This document shows, one piece after another, positions 1-6,211 of a stretch of DNA of 15,740 bases (within the stretch, counting starts at the first letter, position 1; each line of letters begins with the position of its first letter). The notes under the pieces are model-generated. The model ran no database searches and was not told the origin of the DNA. It saw nothing but the letters and a program-made list of their open reading frames with translations. The stretch lies in assembly GCA_021162125.1 (NCBI GenBank), contig JAGGZG010000184.1, positions 1 to 15,740 of the forward strand, given 5' to 3'. Made by a program: the position numbers and the translations under genes. This stretch comes from Anaerolineae bacterium (GTDB lineage Bacteria; Chloroflexota; Anaerolineae; JACIWR01).

Positions 1-14
1 AGTTTCGAGGGCAA

Positions 15-86
15 ATAGCAGGTCACCTGGCGTCAAGCCCCGTTCACGGGGCGCTGCTATCTAGCCCGGACACTTGATGTCCGGGC
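15..86. repeat. Nested hairpin plus second hairpin (palindromic repeat array, possibly cut by window edge)
   Basis: Two adjacent inverted repeats are visible. The first is nested: ATAGCAG at 15-21 pairs with CTGCTAT at 54-60 and encloses a palindrome at 37-52 (GCCCCG around TTCA). The second has a 9-bp stem, GCCCGGACA at 64-72 and TGTCCGGGC at 78-86, around a CTTGA loop. Neither is followed by a T-run, so a terminator is unlikely. Stem and loop layout matches the hairpins near 8755-8858 and 13279-13380, with the same loop order (TTCA then TTGA). No gene is seen in 1-258 apart from a doubtful 30-codon frame; I find no convincing sigma-A promoter for the downstream gene in this stretch. Confidence 0.7.
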
Positions 87-258
87 GGCTTACGGCGCCA
101 AGTGTCAACCTATTTGTGAACCATCCCAGGGAAATGGGAATTTTTCATCATAAGGCACCAAGGGAGGTGATGCGCTTAAGCGAATCCAAATCGTATCCCG
201 GCGAACAAGGTATTCGTTGTGCACCTAACTCTTTCCAGGAGAAAATAAGGAGGATAAG

Positions 259-1662
259 ATGAAGCACAAAGTTTGGTTTGGCACGGTGGCCATAGTGATG
301 GTCGTTGCTATGGTGTTGGCCGCCTGCACCCCACAGACCATCGAAGTAACCCGCGAGGTTCAGAAAGAAGTGACGAAAGAGGTCACCAAGGTTGTTGAGA
401 AAGAGGTGGTCAAAGAAGTCACGCCCACCCCCGAACCGCTGGACGCGATCAGCCAGATAGACCCCACCGGCCAGGAAATCGTCTTCTGGCACGTTTCCAC
501 CAAAAAGCACGAAGAAGTGCTGCTGGACATGATTGATGAATTCAACGCCACCAACGAGTGGGGCATCAAGGTCATCCCCGAGTATGGCGGCTACTACGGT
601 GACATCTACAAGAAGATCATGGCCGCTTTGGCCGCCGGCGAACCGCCCGACCTGGCGGTGGCCTATCCCAACCAGGCCGCTGACTACGCCCTCAACGGCG
701 ACGTGGTGGCCCTGGACGACTACGTGGCCAGCGCCAAGTACGGCCTCACCGAGGCCGACCTGCAGGACATCTTTCCCGCTTTCCTGGCCGGAGACCGCAA
801 CCCGTACTACGACAACAAGTTGATGAGCTTCCCGCCCAACCGCAGCATGGAAGTTCTGTACTACAACAAGACGCTGCTGGAGCAAGCGGGCTACGATCAT
901 CCGCCGGCCACCTGGGCCGAGTTCGAGGAGATGAGCAAGGCTGTGACTGCGCTGGGCGGCGACGTCCTGGGCGGCTACGCTTACGTGGGCGGCGCGTCCA
1001 ACTTTGCTACTTACACCTTTACTCGTGGTGGTGACATCATCAAGGATGGCAAGGCGGTCTTTAACGGCCCCGAGGCCGTGGAAGCGATGACCATGATCCA
1101 GCGCATGTTCCAGGAAGGGACGGCCTACCAACCGGCCGAGAAATACGGCGACCAGACCGACGTCTCCAGTAATAAGGCTGCCTTTGCCCTGGGCTCCACT
1201 GCGGGACTCAAGTACTGGGTCAGCGCTTTCGAGACCAACGCGCCTGACTCCGAGTGGGGCATCGCTCTGCCGCCGCATGAGACCACTGAGCCGGTAGTGG
1301 ACCTCTATGGCCCCAGCGTGTGCGTCTTCAAGACCACGCCAGAGCGGCAGTTGGCGGCCTGGCTCTTCATCAAGTGGTTCACAGACACAGAGCAGACAGC
1401 CAGGTGGGCCAAGGACTCCAGCTACTTCCCGGTGCGCGCGTCGGCTGCAGCCGAGATGACCGACTACTTTGCCAGCAAGCCACTGTACGCCAAGGCCTGG
1501 AGCTGGGTCAAATACGGCCGCACAGAGCCCAACATCCCCGGTTGGCAGGAAGTGCGTGGCATCATCGGCAACGCCATGACCGAGATCATCAACGGTGCCG
1601 ACGTTCAGTCTACCCTGGACAAGGCCGTCGAGGAGGCCAACGCTGCATTGAGCAGCCAGTAA
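259..1662 (+). CDS. ABC transporter solute-binding lipoprotein (sugar/glycerol-phosphate type)
   Basis: This is a 467-residue extracellular solute-binding protein that would capture a substrate, probably a sugar or sugar derivative, and deliver it to an ABC importer. Residues 1-22 are a lipoprotein signal with lipobox LAAC, so Cys23 is the predicted lipidated residue. Residues 25-60 form a charged Glu-Val/Lys-Val repeat linker ending TPTPEP, a spacer I associate with Chloroflexota binding proteins. The rest has the family-1 binding-protein pattern: IVFWH strand start, AAGEPPDLAVAYP, YYNKTLLEQAG, and PATWAEFEEM. Length is normal. Start ATG 259 has AAGGAGG at 247-253. No permease or ATPase gene follows, so its transporter partners lie upstream or elsewhere. 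The fold call is firm; the substrate is not determinable here. Confidence 0.93.
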   Translation: MKHKVWFGTVAIVMVVAMVLAACTPQTIEVTREVQKEVTKEVTKVVEKEVVKEVTPTPEPLDAISQIDPTGQEIVFWHVSTKKHEEVLLDMIDEFNATNEWGIKVIPEYGGYYGDIYKKIMAALAAGEPPDLAVAYPNQAADYALNGDVVALDDYVASAKYGLTEADLQDIFPAFLAGDRNPYYDNKLMSFPPNRSMEVLYYNKTLLEQAGYDHPPATWAEFEEMSKAVTALGGDVLGGYAYVGGASNFATYTFTRGGDIIKDGKAVFNGPEAVEAMTMIQRMFQEGTAYQPAEKYGDQTDVSSNKAAFALGSTAGLKYWVSAFETNAPDSEWGIALPPHETTEPVVDLYGPSVCVFKTTPERQLAAWLFIKWFTDTEQTARWAKDSSYFPVRASAAAEMTDYFASKPLYAKAWSWVKYGRTEPNIPGWQEVRGIIGNAMTEIINGADVQSTLDKAVEEANAALSSQ

Positions 1663-1684
1663 CCAGCTTTTGACAACACACCGT

Positions 1685-1720
1685 ACAGCGGGTTGCGAGG
1701 GGGTTATCGCAACCCGCTGT
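1685..1720 (+). terminator. Strong hairpin after the binding-protein gene
   Basis: A perfect 13-bp stem, ACAGCGGGTTGCG at 1685-1697 and CGCAACCCGCTGT at 1708-1720, closes a 10-base loop 22 bases after the stop codon. It lacks a U-tract, so it is either a weak or factor-assisted terminator, or a 3'-end stabilising structure. Confidence 0.5.
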
Positions 1721-1779
1721 TCATACGTCTGGTGGAATCCAAAAGGGCAAAGGCCACTGCCGGCAGAGGGAGAGAGAGA

Positions 1780-2481
1780 ATGGAGGATCCGCTCACCACG
1801 CAGACGGAATCGTGGGGGGAACTGAATAGCCGTATCATAACCTGTGAGGCCTGCCCCCGGCTGGTGGCCTATCGCCAGGAAATCGCCCGCACTAAACGGC
1901 GGGCCTTTCGGGACTGGGAATACTGGGGACGTCCCGTGCCGGGCTTCGGTGACCGTAACGCACAACTCCTGATTGTGGGTTTGGCACCAGGAGCTCACGG
2001 AGCCAATCGCACAGGACGTATGTTCACGGGCGATAGTTCGGGAGACACACTGATCGCGGCTTTGTACCGCGCCGGGTTTGCCAACCAGCCCACGTCGCGG
2101 CATCGAGACGACGGCCTGGAATTGCGCAACGTCTTCATCACCGCCGTGGTGCGGTGTGCTCCGCCAAAGAACCGGCCGACCCGCCAGGAACAGATCAACT
2201 GTCGGGGCTACCTGGCGCGGGAACTGGACCTGCTTTCTCCGCTGCGGGTCGTGCTGGCCCTGGGACACATCGCTTTTGAAGGCTACTTGTCGTTGCTGCG
2301 GGAGCGGGGCGTGGACGTTCCGCGTCTGTCCTTTCGCCACGGTGCCCGCTACGAGTTCGATCCACCTCTGCCTACGTTGATCGTTTCCTACCACCCCAGC
2401 CGACAGAACACCCAGACAGGCCGTCTGACCCAGGCCATGCTGGACGATGTCTTTGAGCAAATCCGGAAGCTGCTGGGGTAA
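1780..2481 (+). CDS. Uracil-DNA glycosylase, family 5 (UDGb type), Fe-S
   Basis: A 233-residue DNA repair enzyme that excises uracil (and, in this family, other deaminated bases) from DNA, starting base excision repair. The family signature GLAPGAHGANRTGRMFTGD is at residues 67-85, and the second active-site motif HPSRQN at 205-210. Four cysteines fit the 4Fe-4S ligands of family 4/5 enzymes: C22-x2-C25 and C126-x14-C141. The GAHG form of the first motif favours family 5 over family 4. The start ATG 1780 has GAGGGAG at 1766-1772; a longer frame back to 1693 would begin inside the 1685-1720 hairpin and adds no recognisable sequence. It ends 12 bases before the next gene, so the two are probably co-transcribed. 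I see no good promoter between the hairpin and the start. Confidence 0.93.
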   Translation: MEDPLTTQTESWGELNSRIITCEACPRLVAYRQEIARTKRRAFRDWEYWGRPVPGFGDRNAQLLIVGLAPGAHGANRTGRMFTGDSSGDTLIAALYRAGFANQPTSRHRDDGLELRNVFITAVVRCAPPKNRPTRQEQINCRGYLARELDLLSPLRVVLALGHIAFEGYLSLLRERGVDVPRLSFRHGARYEFDPPLPTLIVSYHPSRQNTQTGRLTQAMLDDVFEQIRKLLG

Positions 2482-2493
2482 ACGAGGTTCACT

Positions 2494-3444
2494 ATGACAA
2501 GCATCTTTACAGCCGCTGCCTACGGCGGGGCGGGCTGGTCGCCACGCAAAACTTCCTTACGCCAGGAGATCGGGAAGGTCTGGGGGGCGTGTGGCCTGAC
2601 GAACGAGTGGGCACCGCTCAAAGCCGTCCTCCTCCACCGGCCAGGATCGGAATTGGGAGACCTGGCGGCCCCAGACAAGGCCCAAATGCTCGCCCCACTG
2701 GACGTTGGCCGGGCACGGCAGCAACACGACGCCCTGGCCCAGGCATACCGGGACGCAGGCGTCGCCGTGTACTACGTCGAACCAGCCGAGACGCCGCCCC
2801 CCAACCTGATGTTCGTCGCCGACCTGATGTTCATGACGCCGGAAGGGGCGATTCTGGGCCGGCCAGCCTCCACCGTGCGCGCGGGTGAGGAGCGATTCGT
2901 CGCCCGGCAACTGGCCGAGTTGGGCATCCCCATCCTGCACAGCGTGCGAGGGAGAGGAACCTTTGAGGGGGCGGATGCAGTCTGGATTGACCCACGGACA
3001 GTCCTGCTAGCGACGGGGTTACGGACCAACGCCGAGGGGGCAGCGCAAGTGACGAGCTTACTTCAGGAGATGGGAGTCGAGGTCGTCCCCGTTGGACTAC
3101 CCTATGGGGTGATGCACCTGATGGGGCAATTGCGTTTCGCCGACCGAAACCTGGCTATTGCCTGGGCGGGGCGAGTGCCCTACGCGGCTGTTGAAGCGTT
3201 GCGAGCACGCGGGTACACCGTCCTTTTCCTGCCCGACGAAGAGGAGGCAGTTCGCGGCATGGCGCTCAACTTCGTGACGTTAGGCCCACGGCGGATCCTG
3301 ATGGCAGCGGGCAATCCCATCACCCAGGCGTTCTACCAGGATGCCGGCATCGTCTGCCAGACGGTCGAGGTGGACGAGCTACTGAAGGCGGCCGGCGGCA
3401 TCGGTTGTCTGACCGGCGTTCTTGAGCGGGAGATGAGCTCATGA
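2494..3444 (+). CDS. Dimethylarginine dimethylaminohydrolase-like / amidinotransferase-fold hydrolase
   Basis: A 316-residue member of the guanidino-group modifying (pentein) superfamily, which includes arginine deiminase, amidinotransferase and dimethylarginine dimethylaminohydrolase. The expected catalytic layout is present: acidic substrate-binding motif FEGAD at 157-161, His208 in GVMHLMG, and nucleophilic Cys305 in GGIGCLTGVLER near the C-terminus. Asp110, in NLMFVADLMF, is a further likely guanidinium-binding residue. Length and the position of the Cys fit the dimethylarginine/arginine hydrolase branch better than true arginine deiminases (about 400 residues). Residues 1-30 are an extra N-terminal segment. 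The start has GAGG about 7 bases upstream. No arginine pathway gene is adjacent, so the actual substrate (methylated arginine, arginine, or another guanidine) is open. Confidence 0.85.
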   Translation: MTSIFTAAAYGGAGWSPRKTSLRQEIGKVWGACGLTNEWAPLKAVLLHRPGSELGDLAAPDKAQMLAPLDVGRARQQHDALAQAYRDAGVAVYYVEPAETPPPNLMFVADLMFMTPEGAILGRPASTVRAGEERFVARQLAELGIPILHSVRGRGTFEGADAVWIDPRTVLLATGLRTNAEGAAQVTSLLQEMGVEVVPVGLPYGVMHLMGQLRFADRNLAIAWAGRVPYAAVEALRARGYTVLFLPDEEEAVRGMALNFVTLGPRRILMAAGNPITQAFYQDAGIVCQTVEVDELLKAAGGIGCLTGVLEREMSS

Positions 3445-3477
3445 CCGGAGTCGCACCGGCCCTCTGCCACCCGATAT

Positions 3478-3506
3478 TTGCCAAAGAAAGGCGATTGTGC
3501 TATAAT
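3478..3506 (+). promoter_or_regulatory. Sigma-A promoter of the tRNA gene
   Basis: TTGCCA at 3478-3483 and TATAAT at 3501-3506 are separated by exactly 17 bases, and the -10 is extended (TGC directly before it). The predicted transcription start, near 3513, lies about 9 bases before the tRNA 5' end. Confidence 0.85.
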
Positions 3507-3521
3507 CTGCCACCGAAAGCT

Positions 3522-3593
3522 GGCGGCGTAGCTCAGTGGCAGAGCAGGGGACTCATAAGCCCTTGGTCACTGGTTCGAGTCCAGTCGCCGCCA
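3522..3593 (+). tRNA. tRNA with CAT anticodon (elongator Met, or Ile2 read by lysidine)
   Basis: The cloverleaf folds well: acceptor GGCGGCG/CGCCGCC, D stem GCTC/GAGC with a 7-base loop, anticodon loop CTCATAA, 5-base variable loop, and T stem ACTGG/CCAGT around TTCGAGT, with discriminator A at 3593. CCA is not encoded. The GGCGG acceptor resembles elongator Met tRNAs. The AGCAGG...CTTGGTC...CTGGTTC arms also resemble bacterial Ile2 tRNAs, whose CAT anticodon is modified to read AUA, so the amino acid is not settled. It is not the initiator: the first acceptor pair is matched and the stem lacks the three G-C pairs on both sides. The pair closing the anticodon loop is A31 against G39, a mismatch. 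Confidence 0.95.
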
Positions 3594-3684
3594 TAGGAAC
3601 AAAAGTGGATGCGCTTTCCGTGCTGGCCATGCCTGGCGATGAGATGGCTTGTCAGAGAAGGCCGAATCAAGGGGCGCAAAGACG

Positions 3685-3716
3685 ACGGGGCGGAGTGAGC
3701 CGCCCCGTTTTCGTTT
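3685..3716 (+). terminator. Rho-independent terminator after the tRNA
   Basis: A perfect 9-bp stem, ACGGGGCGG at 3685-3693 and CCGCCCCGT at 3700-3708, has a 6-base loop and is followed by TTTTCGTTT. It ends the tRNA transcript about 90 bases after the tRNA; the trailer between them holds nothing else I recognise. Confidence 0.88.
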
Positions 3717-3779
3717 CATGGCTAGAACTCGCTCCTTTCGGTAAAAAGTGCAAAATCACTGATGAAAGAATACGGCGGG

Positions 3780-3808
3780 TTGTAAGATTGCCACTTTTGT
3801 GATATGAT
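3780..3808 (+). promoter_or_regulatory. Candidate promoter of the kinase-pyk unit
   Basis: TTGTAA at 3780-3785 and TATGAT at 3803-3808 have a 17-base spacer, and TGA precedes the -10, giving an extended -10. Start of transcription would be near 3815. The roughly 50-base leader contains a perfect 10-base palindrome GCGAGCTCGC at 3833-3842, which might be an operator or a small leader hairpin. Confidence 0.6.
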
Positions 3809-3865
3809 TAACACGGGAGCCCAACGAGCGTTGCGAGCTCGCCACAGACTTTCGTGGAGGAAGGA

Positions 3866-6190
3866 ATGGCCATATCCAGGGAAACCGTGCTAATTGCACA
3901 CGACCGTCGGGATTACATTGAATTCCTGATGACCCGCGTCCTGACCCCGCAGGGCCTCACAATCCTGATAGCTCAGAACGGCGAGCAAGCCCAACGCAAG
4001 GCTTTGGACATGAGCCCCGACCTGATCATCCTGAACGCGGACATGGCCGATGGAGGTCTGCCCCTGTTGAAGCGCCTCCGCGAGCAACGATGTTCCAGTG
4101 CCGTCATCCTCGTCACCCGCCAAGGCTCGCTAGAGGATGCTGTGCAGGCCATGCACCTGGGAGCTCAGGACTACGTCACCCGGCCCGACGATGCCGAGAC
4201 CATGCGCCGTGCGGTGCATCGCGCCCTGACCCACCGCCGGGCCGAACGGCGAGCCATGCCCAGTACAGCCTTCACAGATCGTCAGGTGGAGCGCCAGATA
4301 CACGACATGCGCGTTCTGAGCGCGATGGGCCGGCGAATGCTCTCGGTGCTGGAGTGGGAGAAACTGTTGCCGCGCATCGTGGATGCCGCCGTGTACTTGA
4401 CCGCCGCCAGTGAAAGCTCGTTGGCCCTGGTGAACGAGGCCACCGGCGATCTGCACGTGCTGGCCGCAAAGAGTGCCACCGAAGAGCAAGCCCATTGCCT
4501 GCAACCCCAGCCAGAGGTCAACGCATCCGCCATGCAAGCTCTGAACAGCGGGCAACCAGTGCTGGTGCACAACCACGGTGAACCCTCCCGATCCTACCTG
4601 CACGTGCCCATCAAAGTCGGGGATATTGTCATCGGCGTGATCTCCACAGGCCAGAAGGTGGAGGGGCTGCCCTTTGATGATCACGATGTTAGCCTGCTAA
4701 CCGGGCTGGCCGACTACGCCGTCGTCGCTATCCACAATTCCCGTGCCTACCAGGTGATGGAGGAGCAGGCCCGACAGCGGGCCATGCCGCCCTCGCCACC
4801 TCATCCAACGCCCGCCCCGGAGACCGGCGAGATCAGTCCATCAGCGTTGCTCCAGGTCTTGCAGACCCAGGGGCAAGAAATACGGAACACCATGCGCAGC
4901 GCGACGCGGTTGGCCCAGGAACTCCGCCAGCAGGTAGCCATCGTGGAATCGTTGACCACCTACCTGGACGCCCAGGAGCAGACCATCGAGCGGCTGGCCA
5001 GCCATCTGTTGCCCGCAGAGAAAGCGGGAACTGAGGAGAAAATCCCCGAAGCTCCGGCGGTTGAGCCTCAGTCGGACGCTCTCCTCCATGACGTCCTGGA
5101 ATGCCTGAGCGACGGTGTGCTCATCAGCGACGCCAGTGATCGGGTGCTCCTGGCCAACAGTGCCGCCGCCCGCATACTTCACCAGCCCGCAGGGCAATTG
5201 GTGGGCCAGCCACTGCCCGTGGTATGCACGGATCCCCGCTGGTCCAAGACTTACCTGATCCTCAAGGCTGCGGCCCGATTGGGAGCGGAGGAGCCGGGCA
5301 GTGAGATCGAGGCTGTGGAGACGCCGTTGACCATTGACGAGCACACGGTGCAAGCCATGTTTGCCCCCCTGCTCCACGCTCAGGGTGAGTGGCAGGGAGC
5401 GGTCACCATCCTGCGCGACGTGAGCGGTGAACGCGATGACCGTCGCTCGCGGGATAAATTCATAGCTACCATCTCCCACGATTTGCAGACGCCCATGACG
5501 GCCATCATGGGTTACGCCGACCTCCTGCTGGAACAGTCAGTAGGGCCATTGACCGAGACACAGAACCATTTCCTGCAGCGCATCAAAGTCAACACCAAAC
5601 GCATGGTGAACTTGTTACGCGACTTGATCGGAGTAGCTGCCATCGACAGCGGCAAGCTAGGGATCAGTCCAGAGCCAACCGATATCCCCTCGCTGCTGGA
5701 CGAGGTGCTGGCCGAGATTCAGGCGCAGCTTGCCGATAAAGACCTCACTATAGAACGATCAATCCCGGACGATCTGCCCTTCGCCCTGGCCGATCCCAGT
5801 GGCGTACAACACGTTCTCACCCACCTCCTGTCCAATGCGTACAAGTGTTCCGCCGTAGGAGGGCGTATTGGCGTGTCGGTGGAAGTGCGCACAGCGGACG
5901 AGCTGGGTTCCCACGCCGGAGGAATGGAGCGGGCACTGGTCATCGCGGTCACAGATTCAGGCGGCGGCATCGCCCCCGAAGATCAGGCCAGCGTTTTCGC
6001 TCGCCATTACGGTGAGCGCCCATCTGTGCCCGGCCTGGGGGAAACGGGAGTGGGGCTGTCCATTGCCAAGGGGTTGATCGAAGCCCACGGGGGACAGATC
6101 TGGCTGGAGAGTCAGATGGGACATGGTACCACTTTCACCTTCACTCTGCCCCTGGCCGAAGCGGATTCCGCGTCCACGGAGCAGTCCTAA
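3866..6190 (+). CDS. Sensor histidine kinase: degenerate receiver-GAF-coiled coil-PAS-HisKA-HATPase
   Basis: A 774-residue soluble (no membrane helix) signalling kinase. Residues 5-120 form a response-regulator receiver fold, about 155-295 a GAF domain, 325-385 a helical coiled-coil segment, 405-525 a PAS domain, then HisKA with phospho-acceptor His538 in ISHDLQTP, and an ATPase domain with Asn657 in LLSNAYK, G1 DSGGGI and G2 GVGLSIAKG. The catalytic parts look intact. The receiver does not: the phospho-accepting Asp is Asn57, the acidic pair is reduced to Asp13, and the conserved Lys is Arg106; Thr84 remains. It is therefore probably a non-phosphorylated or ligand-binding receiver. ATG 3866 is preferred over GTG 3854, because the GTG lies in the Shine-Dalgarno GGAGG (3856-3860). 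No cognate response regulator is adjacent; pyruvate kinase follows after 21 bases. Confidence 0.93.
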   Translation: MAISRETVLIAHDRRDYIEFLMTRVLTPQGLTILIAQNGEQAQRKALDMSPDLIILNADMADGGLPLLKRLREQRCSSAVILVTRQGSLEDAVQAMHLGAQDYVTRPDDAETMRRAVHRALTHRRAERRAMPSTAFTDRQVERQIHDMRVLSAMGRRMLSVLEWEKLLPRIVDAAVYLTAASESSLALVNEATGDLHVLAAKSATEEQAHCLQPQPEVNASAMQALNSGQPVLVHNHGEPSRSYLHVPIKVGDIVIGVISTGQKVEGLPFDDHDVSLLTGLADYAVVAIHNSRAYQVMEEQARQRAMPPSPPHPTPAPETGEISPSALLQVLQTQGQEIRNTMRSATRLAQELRQQVAIVESLTTYLDAQEQTIERLASHLLPAEKAGTEEKIPEAPAVEPQSDALLHDVLECLSDGVLISDASDRVLLANSAAARILHQPAGQLVGQPLPVVCTDPRWSKTYLILKAAARLGAEEPGSEIEAVETPLTIDEHTVQAMFAPLLHAQGEWQGAVTILRDVSGERDDRRSRDKFIATISHDLQTPMTAIMGYADLLLEQSVGPLTETQNHFLQRIKVNTKRMVNLLRDLIGVAAIDSGKLGISPEPTDIPSLLDEVLAEIQAQLADKDLTIERSIPDDLPFALADPSGVQHVLTHLLSNAYKCSAVGGRIGVSVEVRTADELGSHAGGMERALVIAVTDSGGGIAPEDQASVFARHYGERPSVPGLGETGVGLSIAKGLIEAHGGQIWLESQMGHGTTFTFTLPLAEADSASTEQS

Positions 6191-6211
6191 GCCGAGAGGG
6201 AGGATTGGGTT

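Noticed and set aside
124..145. TCCCA/TGGGA hairpin followed by ATTTTT as a terminator
   Set aside because: Only 5 bp of stem; too weak to claim, although it could end an upstream transcript.
173..182. Palindrome CGCTTAAGCG as operator for the binding-protein gene
   Set aside because: A single 10-base palindrome with no matching second site or clear promoter next to it; chance is likely.
1670..1698. TTGACA at 1670-1675 as promoter for the glycosylase
   Set aside because: No -10-like hexamer 16-18 bases downstream; that position is the stem of the hairpin.
148..2460. 770-codon open frame on the minus strand
   Set aside because: It is antisense to the binding-protein and glycosylase genes; its translation has no recognisable domain, spans the 1685-1720 hairpin, and the plus-strand genes have clear motifs. 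GC-rich codon use leaves the opposite frame open.
3536..3802. 88-codon frame downstream of the tRNA promoter
   Set aside because: It begins inside the tRNA and runs through the terminator.
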